From: Aliishimia sp963678085
Lineage (GTDB): Bacteria > Pseudomonadota > Alphaproteobacteria > Rhodobacterales > Rhodobacteraceae
Length of the DNA stretch: 64,000 bases
NCBI GenBank assembly: GCA_963678085.1
Contig: OY782680.1
Coordinates: 310,001-374,000 of the forward strand
Direction: 5' to 3'
The notes under the pieces are model-generated. The model was given only the letters and a program-made list of their open reading frames with translations. It had not been told where the DNA came from and did not search any database. Positions within the stretch are counted from its first letter, which is position 1, and every line of letters begins with the position of its first letter. Shown here piece by piece: positions 1-10,763 of this stretch. The position numbers and the translations under genes are program-made.

Positions 1-3000
1 CAGCTTCAGTGCCTCCCGCAAGGTTTTCGATCCCACTATAGGAATCGCCATCAGCATCGTTCCCTGTGCCTTGTGAGGTAGAAAGGTTTACCTGAACTGC
101 GGCTGATGTAGAATAATCCGCAGTATCGATTCCGTCGCCGCCAACAAGGGAGTCGCCCCCAGTGCCCCCGGTCAACGTATCGCGGTCATCACCACCCTGC
201 AATGTATCAGCATCATCTCCACCAAAGAGAGAATCCGCGCCAGCTCCCCCATCGAGTGAGTCTGCACCAACTCCGCCATCGATGGTGTCGTTTCCTACTT
301 CTCCGAATATTGTGTCGTCGCCGGCAAGTCCGGAGATGGAATCGTGGCCTGCGCCAGCGTTGATCGTATTGTTGAGAGTTGATCCTGTGATGGTGTCGGC
401 ACTGCCGGAGGCGACGATGTTTTCAAAGCCGCGCACGGTATCATTGCCGAGACCGCCGGCAAAGGAGTTTTCTAGGCTCAAGTTTACAGTGACGGAGCCG
501 GTGGCGTTACGATAGTCAACCGTATCCGTATTGTCGCCGCCAATCAGCGTATCGCTGCCCGCTGTCACATAGACGATGTCATCACCATCCCCGGCTTCTA
601 TTCGGTTGCTTGCTTCATCGCCGGCCAAGGTGTCATCGCCGGTTGTTGCCACGATCGCCTCAAAACCGGACAGATCATCCCCCTCGGCTTCGCCGCCAAA
701 GGCATCATTGGCGGCATCAGCTGCCAAGTCGATCTGGATCGGGGCGGTAGAGCCGGAATAATCAATCGTATCAAAGCCATCGCCGCCTTCAAGCGTATCA
801 GCTCCGGCTTGGCCATAAACCCGGTCATCGCCAGTTCCGCCATCAATGCTATCAGCCCCATCGCCGCCACGGATCGTATCATTTCCGGCATTGCCAAGCA
901 GGGTATCAGCGCCATCCATGCCATCGATTTGGTCGTCGCCGATGCCGCCTGAGATCTGATTGCCAATCGTGTCACCTGTGAGCGTGTCATTGTTAACAGA
1001 GCCGATCAGGTCTTCAATGTCTGTGAGAATGTCCCCTGATTCATCCCCAGTGGTGAGGGCCTGCTGGGTCAATTGCATGTTAACCGAGACTGCATTGACC
1101 GAATTTACATAGCTTGCCGTATCACGGCCCTCACCACCTGAGAGGCTATCGGCACCTTCACCACCGACCAGCGTATCATCGCCCAGCCCACCTGCAAGTG
1201 TGTCAGTGCCGTCCAGCCCGCTGAGCAGGTCATTGTCGCCACCGCCGGTCAGGACATTCACCTGTGCGTTGCCCACCAATTGGTCTGCAAAATCTGATCC
1301 AATCAGGTTTTCGACATTGTCATACGTATCGTTTGCGGCGTCTCCCAATGTGCCAAAACTTGCATTCAAGCTCGCATTAACCGAACTAGCAGCGAGGGAG
1401 TAATCCACCACATCAATGCCAGTGCCGCCAAAATGGGCATCGGCACCAGCGCCGCCGACGAAAACATCTACACCGCCATCGCCATACAGCGTGTCATCTC
1501 CTGCGCCCCCATCGATGGTGTCATTATGTTCTTCACCGCGCAGCACATCATCGCCATCGCGGCCAATGAGAGAGTCAGCACCATCCCCGCCGAGCAAGGT
1601 TGCGCCTGTGTCAATTGAGGTGAGGGTATCGTCGAAATCGGACCCAATCACCTCGATGATGTTACTGATGACATCACCCTCAGCATGGCCACCCGTGCCA
1701 GACCCGTCTTGCAGGTTAACAGACACCGCTTCGCCAGAACCAGCATAGGTCAGCGTATTGTTCCCTGTGCCACCATCAATCGTATCAGCGCCAACTCCCC
1801 CATCAATGGTGTCGCTGCCTGCTTCCCCGAGGATGTTGTCATCGCCGGCGAGTCCGGTGATGGAATCATGACCTGCGCCTGCGTTGATGGTATTGTTGAA
1901 AGTTGATCCGATGATGGTGTCGGCACTGCCGGAGGCGACGATGTTCTCGAAGCCGCGCACGGTATCATTGCCGAGACCACCGGCAAAGGAGTTTTCAAGA
2001 CTCAAGTTTACAGTGACGGAGCCGGTGGCGTTACGATAGTCAACCGTATCCGTATTGTCCCCACCTATCAAGGTGTCGCTGCCCGCTGTCACATAGACGA
2101 TGTCATCGCCATCCCCGGCTTCTATTCGGTTGCTTGCCCCATCGCCGGCCAATGTGTCATCGCCGGTTGTTGCCACGATCGCCTCAAAACCGGACAGATC
2201 ATCTCCTTCGGCTTCGCCGCCAAAGGCATCATTGGCGGCATCTGCTGCCAGGTCAATCTGGATCGGGGCGGTAGAGCCGGAATAATCAATCGTATCAAAG
2301 CCATCGCCGCCCTCAAGCGTATCAGCTCCGCCTTGGCCAAAAACCCGGTCATCGCCAGTGCCGCCATCAATGCTATCGGCATCATCGCCGCCACGGATCG
2401 TATCATTTCCGGCATTGCCAAGCAGGGTATCAGCGCCATCCATGCCATCGATTTGGTCGGCGCCGATGCCACCTGAGATCTGATTGCCAATCGTGTCACC
2501 TGTGAGCGTGTCATTGTTAACAGAGCCGACCAGATCTTCAATGTCTGTGAGAATGTCCCCTGATTCATCCCCAGTGGTGAGGGCCTGCTGGGTCAATTGC
2601 ATGTTAACGGACACTGCATTGACCGAATTTACATAGCTTGCCGTATCACGGCCCTCACCACCTGAGAGGCTATCGGCACCTTCACCACCGACCAGTGTAT
2701 CATCGCCCAGCCCACCTGTAAGTGTGTCAGTGCCGCCCAGCCCGCTGAGCAAATCATTGTCTCCACCCCCGGTTAGATCATTGACCCGAGCATCGCCGGT
2801 TAGTTGGTCTGCAAATCCCGACCCAATCAGATTTTCCACAAGGTTATAAGTATCGTTCGCCGCATCGCCTAAAGTGCCAAAACTTGCATCCAAGCTCGCA
2901 TTGACCGAGCCGCTCGCATTTGAGTAGTCCACCACATCAATGTCTGCCCCGCCCCAATGCGCATCTGCGCCGGCGCCACCAATGAAGACATCCGCCCCAC

Positions 3001-6000
3001 CGTCACCGTAGAGCGTGTCATCTCCAGCGCCCCCATCGATGGTGTCATTGTGATTTTCGCCGTGCAACTCGTCATTGCCAGCATCACCGACCAGCGAGTC
3101 CGCGCCATCGCCGCCGCGCAAAGTTGCTCCTGTGGAGATTGATGCAAGGGTATCGTCGAAATCGGACCCAACCACCTCAATGATGTTACTGATCACATCA
3201 CCCTCAGCATGGCCACCCGTGCCGGACCCGTCTTGCAGGTTAACGGACACCGCTTCGCCAGAACCAGCATAGGTCAGCGTATTGTTCCCAGTGCCACCAT
3301 CAATCGTATCAGCACCAACTCCGCCATCAATGGTGTCGCTGCCGCCACCGCCCTGGATGTTATTTGCATCATTTCCGCCGGTTAGGCTGTCCTCGAAACC
3401 TGAACCTATGACATTTTCGACACTGGTGAGAATATCACCCGCGGCATCACCGCTCAAACCCGCTGTCGCACCATTGAGCCAGATCGAGATACCGGCTTGG
3501 GCACTTGTATAGTCAGCTGTATCTATGCCACCGCCGCCTTGGAAATTGTCCGCCCCAGCACCGCCTATTAACGTGTCATCACCGTCGCCGCCATCTAACC
3601 TGTTGTCGCTTGCGTTGCCCGTTATGCTATCGGCGTCAGCGGAGCCCAGCACGTTTTCGATGCCCGACAGTGTATCTCCGTCAGCGTCGGAACCGGCTGA
3701 TACCTGCGCTCCGGTAAGATTGAGATCAATTGTGACCGCAGCACTGCTTGTCGAATAATCAGCTGTGTCAGAGTTATCACCGCCGTCAAGGGAGTCTGCG
3801 CCGGCACCCCCACGCAGGAAATCATCTCCGCTACGACCGAAAAGCGTATCGCTTCCGGCACCGCCATCAAGGGTGTCACCTCCGCCGCCCCCGTCAAAGA
3901 GGTTGTCTACCGTGTCACCAATAATGCTATCGGAATAGGCCGAGCCTCTAATATTCTCAATCCTTGAGAGTTGATCCCCTTGGGCATGGCCACCAGATGC
4001 TGTTGATGCGGACCCTGAGAGATCAATAGAGATTGATGACAGCGAGCCGGAATAGTTGGCCTCGTCTATGCCGCTACCGCCATCCAAAATGTCGGCGCCA
4101 GCGCCCCCTTCAAGCGTGTCGTCCCCGTCCCCGGCGATGATTTCGTTGGCTTCTGAATTGCCTATAATTGTATCGCTTTCAGCAGAACCAAGCACGCCTT
4201 CGATTTGATCAAGATTATCGCCGTCTGCATCGCCGAATTGGTTTGAGTTGGTACTCAAGTTTACGCGAACGCCGTCTGCAGAATCTCTATAATCGGCGAA
4301 ATCGATACCGGCACCACCCATAATTGCATCGGCGCCAGCACCGCCTGCTAGGGTGTCGTTACCACTGTTACCCTCAAGGGAATCCGCTCCGTCTTCACCG
4401 TAGATAAGGTCGTTACCACCGTCGCCTGAAATTGTATTGCCCAGGGTGTCACCACGTAGAGTATCGTCCTGTGAGGAGCCTCCGAGATTTTCAATTGAGA
4501 CAAGCGTGTCACCTGTCGTGCTGGAGCCGGTCAAAAGGTTGACTGACACGCCGGTATCGGCATCGGAGAACAAAGCCGTATCTGAGCCACCGCCACCATC
4601 CAGGCGGTCGCTGCCGGCACCGCCGGTTAGGCTATCATTGCCAGCGCCGCCATCTAGTATGTCATCACCGTCGGCCCCAAAGAGCTGGTCGACCCCGGTA
4701 CCACCTGTCAGAATATTGTTAGCGAAATTACCAAATAGCTGGTCAGATAGATCCGATCCAATAACGTTCTCGATTCCGGCAAGGACATCCCCTTGAGCGT
4801 CTCCGTTGGAGCCGAACCCTTGGGCGAGGTTGACAATCACACCGATGTTTGAGTTTTGGTAGGTCGCGGTATCAGCGTTACCATCACCGCCAATCAGGAA
4901 GTCGCTACCAGCTCCCCCTTCAAGAAGGTCGTCACCATCACCGCCGTCAAGAAAGTTATTAGCAGTGGACCCTACAAGAATGTCATCAAAATTCGATCCT
5001 GTGACACCTTCCACTGCTTGCAACGTGTCATTTTCGAAGGTTGGAACAGGGCCTGATCCTGCTACTTGGACAAGGGCCATGCCACCTTCAAGATTGACGT
5101 CGACCATACCTGTGGCATCGCTGTAATCTACTGTGTCTGAGCCCGCGGCGCCATCTAGGAAATCATCACCAACGCCACCTTGCAAACTGTCATCGCCAGA
5201 TCCGCCATCTAGGGAATCGTCTCCTGCGCCACCGATTAATGTGTCGGATCCTTCAAGGCCGAACAGATCATTGAAGCCATCATTCCCGATGATGGAGTCA
5301 TCTCGCGCCCCGCCCATGACATGTTCGATGTCTTCAAGAACGTCGCCTTCGGCATCACCACCGGATCCCGTCCCCGAAACAAGATTTACACTTATCCCAT
5401 CCGCAGACAAAGCGTAGTCGGCTATATCATTGTCACCAGCACCGCCGCGCAGCGTGTCAGCGCCGCCAAGGCCTGTTAGGACATCGTCTCCGTCACCACC
5501 TTCGAGGAGGTTCGCAACGGTGTTGCCAACAAGAACATCGCCGAAATTCGAACCGATCACATTTTCGATGTCAACCAGATCATCGCCCTCGGCATGTCCG
5601 CCAAAGGCATCCATAGAGGCGTCTTGTGACAAGTTGATCATCACGCTGGCGTTAGATGCCGCATAGCTGGCTGTATCGATACCTGTTCCACCGATGAGCG
5701 AGTCGGTACCAGCACCACCGACGAGGCTATCATTGCCTGAGCCACCGGTGAGGGTATCCGCGCCTGTGAGACCGATGAGCGTGTCATCGCCCTGATCCCC
5801 ATCAAGGGCTGAACCTGTTTCAGCGGCGGTGAAGGTATCGGCAAAACGCGACCCGACGATCTCTTCGATATTGTCAAAGGTGTCGCCTGCTTCATCCCCT
5901 GTGCCTGAGGCCCCTGTTTCAAGGTTGAGAATGATCCCCTGTCCAGAGGATTGGTAGGACACTCTATCCGTGCCTTCTCCGCCTTGGAAATGGTCAGCGC

Positions 6001-9000
6001 CAGCACCCCCGTCTAAGACGTCATTGCCATCATCTCCAGATAGAGTTTCATTTGCGCTGCTGCCGCGTATTGTGTCGTTGTTTAGCGATCCACGAACAAC
6101 CTCAAATCCTAAAACTGTATCGCCCGCGGCGGTACCGCCTGATGATTCGGTGCCATCTAGGTTAAGTTCAATACCTACGTCCGAGTCCACGTAGCTGACA
6201 GTATCATTGCCATCACCGCCAGTGAGTCTATCCGCACCTAAGCCACCAAGAACGGAATCATCGCCAGCACCAGCATCGAAGATATTGTCCCGTGTATTTC
6301 CAATAAGAGTGTCGTTGCCAGCGCCGGACAAAATGCCTTCAATAGATACCAAAGTATCGCCTGCCGCATCTCCACCGCTTTGGCCAGATTGAATATTCAG
6401 GTCGATTGAAACAGCGCTAGATGTTCGGTAATCTGCCGTATCTTGCCCAGTTCCACCGTCCAATAAATCAGCACCTGTTAAGCCAGCGAGCAGGTCATTT
6501 CCGCCCTGTCCAAAGAGCGCATTGTTAGCTGCACCACCGAGCAGGCTGTCATTGAAATCCGAACCAAGCACGTTTTCGATGCCTGTTAGCGTGTCGCCCT
6601 CGGCATCGCTGCCGATTCCCGTACCTATATCGAGATTGACTTGAACCGCAGCTTCTGCAGCGCTGTAGTCGGCCACGTCAATTCCATCGCCGCCGATCAG
6701 ACTATCACTGCCAGCTCCACCGATCAGGAAATCGTCATCATCACCGCCAGACAATGTATCTGCACCGACGTTGCCCACGAGGCTGTCACTGCCAGCGCCA
6801 CCATCAAGAAGGTCATTTTCACTACCGCCGTCAAGAGAATCGGCCCCTTCACCGCCGTAGAGCTCATCTGCGCCCTGGTCGCCTTGAAGGACGTCATCGC
6901 CTCCTGCACCGCGCAACGTATCAGATTCATTGCCACCTTGTAGCGTGTCAAACCCAGCGCCACCATCCAAAATGTCGTTGCCAAATCCACCGCTTTGAAG
7001 GTCGTCGCCGTCCCCTCCAAAGAGTTGGTCAGCCCCAATACCGCCGATGATTGTATCGTTATTGCTCCCGCCATCGAGAGTGTCGTCACCGATCCGACCA
7101 TCTATCAGATCATTGCCCGTTCCCCCGGCCAAGCTATTGTTTCCTGAATCTCCATCTACAACGTCACCGAAATCTGACCCGATGACATTCTCAATGCCTA
7201 TATATGTGTCACCTTGCGCGAAGTTTAGCTGCCCGGATCCGGCAGACAGATCAACATCTACACCAGAGGTCGCCAGGGAATAATCCGCGACATCTTGGAG
7301 ACCCGTCCCACCTATGAAGGCATCAATACCTTCGCCACCGCGGAACACATCATTTCCTTCACCGCCCATAAGCTGGTTGGTTCCGCCCCCGCCTGAGAGT
7401 GTATCATCCCCCAAACCACCATCGAGTGTGTTATCAAGGCTGTTCCCACCAAGTTCATCACTGAGCTGAGAGCCGATCACTCCTTCGATCTCTTGTAAGA
7501 TATCTCCTTCAGCGTCACCGCCTCGCGCTGTGCCGGTTTGAAGATCGATCTGAACAGCATTGCCTGAGGAAATATAGTTGGCGCTGTCAAAACCCGTACC
7601 GCCTACTAGGCTATCTGCCCCGGCGCCCCCGCTGAGCGTGTCATTGCCATCTTCACCTCGAAGCGTATCAGCGCCATCGCCGCCTTCGGCAACATCATTG
7701 CCGTCTCCCAGAAAAAACTCGTTTGCACCAGAATCCCCAACGAGTGAATCAAAGAATTGTGAGCCGATAATGTTCTCAACATCGATAAGCACATCGCCGG
7801 TCGCATCGCCACCGCCAGAAGTACCTTGTTCCATGTCAATCGATACACCGCTTGTGGAGTTGCTATAGTCTGCACTATCGCTGCCAGAACCACCCTCTAG
7901 ACGGTCGCCGCCCGCATCGCCGCTGAGCGTATCATCGCCATCGCCCCCGAAAAGAGTGTCAGTCCCACCGCCACCACGCAGCGTATCACCGCCATCATTG
8001 CCGGATAATACGTTTTCCGATGCATCGCCGATAAGTTCATCTGCAAAAGCTGTGCCGGCGATATTTTCAATATTTGTATATGTGTCGCCGGATGCGTCAC
8101 CAGTTCCGCCTTGGCCTGAGGAAAGGTTAACGGTTACGGCCTCGTCTGAGGCGGAATAATCGGCAACATCTTGTGACCCGTCGCCGCCATCCATTGCATC
8201 CGAGCCAGCGCCGCCAACAAACACATCGTCACCGACCCCACCGAAAAGCTGGTTTTGGCCAGCAAAGCCTGACAAAGTGTCATCCCCTGCACTGCCTTCT
8301 AGTCGGTTGTTGAAAGTATCTCCCGTTAGGTTATCGTCATTAGCGCTACCTGATAGATTTTCAATGTTTACGTAGACGTCTCCTTCGGCGTGCCCACCTA
8401 GGGCCGTTCCGTCCGAGAGATTAATCGTCACAGCGGCAGAGCCCGTGTAATCTGCTGTATCTTGGCCGTCACCGCCTTCAAGCGTGTCAGCCCCTAAGCC
8501 CCCGCGAAGGATATCGTCACCCAGCTGTCCGTCTAAGATATTGCCCCGGCTATCACCAATGAGGGTGTCGTTGTGTTCTGATCCTCGCACGTTAGGAATC
8601 GCGATGAGCAGGTCGCCCTCTGCATCGCCGCCTGATTGGGAGGCGTTACGCAAGTCAATTGATACCGCTTCTTGCGAGGTAGAATAGGACGCAATATCAG
8701 AGCCGCCGTTACCAACAATGGAATCTGCCCCGTCGCCGCCTTCAAAAATGTTGTCGCCGCTAGTGCCAATTAATGTGTCATTGTGCGTTGAGCCTGTTAC
8801 ATGCTCAATGCCGTCAAAGGTATCGTTTTGCGCGTAACCTGCGCGGGTTTGAAGTTCACCGTCCGTTACATTGTTAAGATTTACGAGGACGGCAGCACTA
8901 GATTCTTCATAAGAGACGGTATCTTCACCGGCGCCTCCAACAATCTGATCATCTCCTGAGCCCGCGACAATACTGTCATCGCCCGCACCCGCAGAAATAA

Positions 9001-10441
9001 TATTGCCTGGAGGAACAGCATCCAAAACATAATATGTAGTTCCGGTGACTTCATCCTGAACAATCACGTCGTCTTCTGTATCGGTGTCGCCAACAGCCAA
9101 AAGTCCTGTGCCAACCGCACTGAACACGTTGCCTTGAGCATCTTCAACTTCAAATTCTAGGTTGAGTGTAAATGTATTGTAAAATCCGTTTGCATCGGGT
9201 GTGGCGCCAGTTTCGGGAATTTCGTATCGAAGTTGAATGTCAAATGTGCCGGTTTCTTCATCGATTTGAAGGTCTAACCGAAATCCATCTTCTGCTTCAC
9301 TAGCGTTCAAAACCGAATGGCCGGTAGGCAACCCGGTAACAACAACCCCAGTGATGGTCTCGCCATTTGTCAGATCAGGAGAAATCTCTAGGTTTCGAAT
9401 GGCTGTCCCCGAGTGAATTTGTTCAGGGTTGTCGGCATAAATAATATCACTTCCGCTTGTGCCGTTAATGGTCTCAGCGGCTTTTTGAATTTCAAAGCTC
9501 GAATCGGTTTCAGCTTCTCCGATGGCAGCGCTACCTGTAACGGTTGTAATCCCTTGACTATTTTCGGAACTACTAATGCCTGCAATGCCAAATAATTCGA
9601 CCGTGAACTGAATCACGGGAACATCTACATTGGCAGTGCCGGTATCCTCCGAAACATCGACCTCGGTTTGAGGTGTTCCCGCGCTTGGGGGTTGAGGTGG
9701 CGGGTTTTCTTCGGCAACATTTTCCTCAACGAAATTTCGCGCCTCTTCAGCGTCGCTTTCTTTGCCACCTCCATCGCCTTGAACAGCGGAAGAAGTGCTA
9801 CTTGCTTGTACTTCCACCTCGATGACTTCTACCACAGTGGCTGTTTGTTCAGCTGTGCTTTCAGCTTCGGATTCGGCTTCGGAGTCAGAATCAGATACAG
9901 ACAGCGAGACAGCATCAAAGACTTGTTGAACGTCGGACTCGGCGAAAACCCCAACGCGAGATAATACCTCTTTTCGTTCCGTTTGCTGGTTCAGGAACTG
10001 AACTTGAAGATCGGGATTGGCCATAAGCTCAATGCCCATACCAAGCAGCACGATTGATGATCCGTCACGAAAATTGAGAACCAAGTCAACGTCGGACAGT
10101 GTGATCGACACATCCTCAAGTGAGAATGAAAAAGACAAAGGATCGCCGGCTGCAACATCAATGACCTCTGTCACGCCAGCCGGGGGCTTCTTGATCCCGT
10201 TTGGATCTAGCGCATTCTCAGCAATCTCTTCACCTTTTGGATCTGCTTCCGCCTGCAGTTCTTCGTCTGCTGAGCCAGTTGGTTGCTCTGAATTCTCTTC
10301 ACCAGGTGCAGCTTCAGGATTCTCGGTCACATCCTGTCCTACATCATTGGTATCAGAAGTTTGAGATGCGTTTTCGGTCCCATCGTCTACTGAGATAGGA
10401 ACCGCACCATCGACATTTGGAGAAGACAAATCTTGGGCCAT
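1..10441 (-). CDS. Giant RTX-type calcium-binding surface adhesin (C-terminus outside window)
   Basis: The minus strand is open from an ATG at 10441 to the window edge, about 3480 codons, with no stop found. Residues 1-90 are acidic and Ser/Glu/Gln rich. Residues about 90-165 form a compact domain (DLVLNFRDGSSIVLLG) like the N-terminal prefix of other giant secreted adhesins. An Asp/Ser/Glu-rich linker follows. From about residue 480 onward the protein is RTX repeats of the GGxGxDxLxGG type that bind calcium, interleaved with a spacer of the form DTADYSxSxxAVxVNL...GDxLxxIENVxGSxxxD. I count about 31 such modules before the edge. No signal peptide is seen, as expected for type I secretion, whose signal would lie in the missing C-terminus. 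Expected role: secreted or surface-retained adhesin or biofilm protein. The neighbouring divergent MotB/MotA/PilZ genes suggest energised, c-di-GMP-controlled display (inference). The many short ORFs on either strand here are shadows. Confidence 0.9.
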   Translation of the reverse strand, partial: MAQDLSSPNVDGAVPISVDDGTENASQTSDTNDVGQDVTENPEAAPGEENSEQPTGSADEELQAEADPKGEEIAENALDPNGIKKPPAGVTEVIDVAAGDPLSFSFSLEDVSITLSDVDLVLNFRDGSSIVLLGMGIELMANPDLQVQFLNQQTERKEVLSRVGVFAESDVQQVFDAVSLSVSDSDSEAESEAESTAEQTATVVEVIEVEVQASSTSSAVQGDGGGKESDAEEARNFVEENVAEENPPPQPPSAGTPQTEVDVSEDTGTANVDVPVIQFTVELFGIAGISSSENSQGITTVTGSAAIGEAETDSSFEIQKAAETINGTSGSDIIYADNPEQIHSGTAIRNLEISPDLTNGETITGVVVTGLPTGHSVLNASEAEDGFRLDLQIDEETGTFDIQLRYEIPETGATPDANGFYNTFTLNLEFEVEDAQGNVFSAVGTGLLAVGDTDTEDDVIVQDEVTGTTYYVLDAVPPGNIISAGAGDDSIVAGSGDDQIVGGAGEDTVSYEESSAAVLVNLNNVTDGELQTRAGYAQNDTFDGIEHVTGSTHNDTLIGTSGDNIFEGGDGADSIVGNGGSDIASYSTSQEAVSIDLRNASQSGGDAEGDLLIAIPNVRGSEHNDTLIGDSRGNILDGQLGDDILRGGLGADTLEGGDGQDTADYTGSAAVTINLSDGTALGGHAEGDVYVNIENLSGSANDDNLTGDTFNNRLEGSAGDDTLSGFAGQNQLFGGVGDDVFVGGAGSDAMDGGDGSQDVADYSASDEAVTVNLSSGQGGTGDASGDTYTNIENIAGTAFADELIGDASENVLSGNDGGDTLRGGGGTDTLFGGDGDDTLSGDAGGDRLEGGSGSDSADYSNSTSGVSIDMEQGTSGGGDATGDVLIDVENIIGSQFFDSLVGDSGANEFFLGDGNDVAEGGDGADTLRGEDGNDTLSGGAGADSLVGGTGFDSANYISSGNAVQIDLQTGTARGGDAEGDILQEIEGVIGSQLSDELGGNSLDNTLDGGLGDDTLSGGGGTNQLMGGEGNDVFRGGEGIDAFIGGTGLQDVADYSLATSGVDVDLSAGSGQLNFAQGDTYIGIENVIGSDFGDVVDGDSGNNSLAGGTGNDLIDGRIGDDTLDGGSNNDTIIGGIGADQLFGGDGDDLQSGGFGNDILDGGAGFDTLQGGNESDTLRGAGGDDVLQGDQGADELYGGEGADSLDGGSENDLLDGGAGSDSLVGNVGADTLSGGDDDDFLIGGAGSDSLIGGDGIDVADYSAAEAAVQVNLDIGTGIGSDAEGDTLTGIENVLGSDFNDSLLGGAANNALFGQGGNDLLAGLTGADLLDGGTGQDTADYRTSSAVSIDLNIQSGQSGGDAAGDTLVSIEGILSGAGNDTLIGNTRDNIFDAGAGDDSVLGGLGADRLTGGDGNDTVSYVDSDVGIELNLDGTESSGGTAAGDTVLGFEVVRGSLNNDTIRGSSANETLSGDDGNDVLDGGAGADHFQGGEGTDRVSYQSSGQGIILNLETGASGTGDEAGDTFDNIEEIVGSRFADTFTAAETGSALDGDQGDDTLIGLTGADTLTGGSGNDSLVGGAGTDSLIGGTGIDTASYAASNASVMINLSQDASMDAFGGHAEGDDLVDIENVIGSNFGDVLVGNTVANLLEGGDGDDVLTGLGGADTLRGGAGDNDIADYALSADGISVNLVSGTGSGGDAEGDVLEDIEHVMGGARDDSIIGNDGFNDLFGLEGSDTLIGGAGDDSLDGGSGDDSLQGGVGDDFLDGAAGSDTVDYSDATGMVDVNLEGGMALVQVAGSGPVPTFENDTLQAVEGVTGSNFDDILVGSTANNFLDGGDGDDLLEGGAGSDFLIGGDGNADTATYQNSNIGVIVNLAQGFGSNGDAQGDVLAGIENVIGSDLSDQLFGNFANNILTGGTGVDQLFGADGDDILDGGAGNDSLTGGAGSDRLDGGGGSDTALFSDADTGVSVNLLTGSSTTGDTLVSIENLGGSSQDDTLRGDTLGNTISGDGGNDLIYGEDGADSLEGNSGNDTLAGGAGADAIMGGAGIDFADYRDSADGVRVNLSTNSNQFGDADGDNLDQIEGVLGSAESDTIIGNSEANEIIAGDGDDTLEGGAGADILDGGSGIDEANYSGSLSSISIDLSGSASTASGGHAQGDQLSRIENIRGSAYSDSIIGDTVDNLFDGGGGGDTLDGGAGSDTLFGRSGDDFLRGGAGADSLDGGDNSDTADYSTSSAAVTIDLNLTGAQVSAGSDADGDTLSGIENVLGSADADSITGNASDNRLDGGDGDDTLIGGAGADNFQGGGGIDTADYTSAQAGISIWLNGATAGLSGDAAGDILTSVENVIGSGFEDSLTGGNDANNIQGGGGSDTIDGGVGADTIDGGTGNNTLTYAGSGEAVSVNLQDGSGTGGHAEGDVISNIIEVVGSDFDDTLASISTGATLRGGDGADSLVGDAGNDELHGENHNDTIDGGAGDDTLYGDGGADVFIGGAGADAHWGGADIDVVDYSNASGSVNASLDASFGTLGDAANDTYNLVENLIGSGFADQLTGDARVNDLTGGGDNDLLSGLGGTDTLTGGLGDDTLVGGEGADSLSGGEGRDTASYVNSVNAVSVNMQLTQQALTTGDESGDILTDIEDLVGSVNNDTLTGDTIGNQISGGIGADQIDGMDGADTLLGNAGNDTIRGGDDADSIDGGTGDDRVFGQGGADTLEGGDGFDTIDYSGSTAPIQIDLAADAANDAFGGEAEGDDLSGFEAIVATTGDDTLAGDGASNRIEAGDGDDIVYVTAGSDTLIGGDNTDTVDYRNATGSVTVNLSLENSFAGGLGNDTVRGFENIVASGSADTIIGSTFNNTINAGAGHDSITGLAGDDNILGEAGSDTIDGGVGADTIDGGTGNNTLTYAGSGEAVSVNLQDGSGTGGHAEGDVISNIIEVIGSDFDDTLTSIDTGATLLGGDGADSLIGRDGDDVLRGEEHNDTIDGGAGDDTLYGDGGVDVFVGGAGADAHFGGTGIDVVDYSLAASSVNASLNASFGTLGDAANDTYDNVENLIGSDFADQLVGNAQVNVLTGGGDNDLLSGLDGTDTLAGGLGDDTLVGGEGADSLSGGEGRDTASYVNSVNAVSVNMQLTQQALTTGDESGDILTDIEDLIGSVNNDTLTGDTIGNQISGGIGDDQIDGMDGADTLLGNAGNDTIRGGDGADSIDGGTGDDRVYGQAGADTLEGGDGFDTIDYSGSTAPIQIDLAADAANDAFGGEAEGDDLSGFEAIVATTGDDTLAGDEASNRIEAGDGDDIVYVTAGSDTLIGGDNTDTVDYRNATGSVTVNLSLENSFAGGLGNDTVRGFENIVASGSADTITGSTLNNTINAGAGHDSISGLAGDDTIFGEVGNDTIDGGVGADSLDGGAGADSLFGGDDADTLQGGDDRDTLTGGTGGDSLVGGDGIDTADYSTSAAVQVNLSTSQGTGNDADGDSYSGIENLAGGTEA
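270..3330 (-). repeat. In-frame tandem duplication, period 1524 bp, inside the RTX gene
   Basis: Positions 267, 1791 and 3315 start the same text, and landmarks at 530/2054, 594/2118, 1055/2579 and 1491/3015 are all exactly 1524 bp apart. 1524 bp is 508 codons, so the frame is kept. Each unit carries five RTX modules. The two copies differ by scattered single bases only, while other modules of the gene are much more divergent, so the duplication is recent or kept alike by gene conversion. Confidence 0.9.
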
Positions 10442-10763
10442 GCGAACTCATCCAACTTTTAACTATAGGGGCAGAGCTGAAAGCACCAACCATGCCCGCG
10501 CCCTTAAGCGTTACCGAAAACTTGTTACCAGAATATGGTGGAAATTGGTTTTTCACCCCATAACACGCGCGCAAAATGATAAAAATATGTTTTTATCTTT
10601 CGGAAATTCTTTAGAAAATTTTATGGAAATGACGGAAAACCTCCCAATTTTTGCCTCATTGTTTTTCTTTGGTTAATCTTGTCGGTGTAAGTATCACCTA
10701 ACCACCCTCGCCGGTGCACAATGTTGTGCAAGGCTTAACAGATTATTAGTGGAAGTTGGTTGA
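10442..10763. promoter_or_regulatory. Divergent intergenic region between adhesin and MotB-like gene
   Basis: These 322 bp contain no supportable gene and must hold both divergent promoters. The middle (about 10565-10680) is distinctly AT-rich. The clearest signal is the inverted repeat TGCACAATGTTGTGCA (10715-10730; arms TGCACAA and TTGTGCA, 2-bp centre) about 35 bp before the MotB-like start. It has the form of a dimeric repressor or activator site. I could not place -35/-10 boxes with confidence. Confidence 0.5.

Noticed and set aside
1..9000. CRISPR-like repetition in the first 9 kb
   Set aside because: The repeats vary in spacing and sequence and are in frame with RTX codons; no identical short repeats with unique spacers exist.
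162..10400. Many short ORFs on both strands in the first 10.4 kb, rich in Pro/Ser/Ala or Met/Thr
   Set aside because: They are shadows of the RTX gene, whose regular codon pattern creates open frames in other frames. The true frame is the long minus-strand one with repeated GGxGxDxLxGG motifs.
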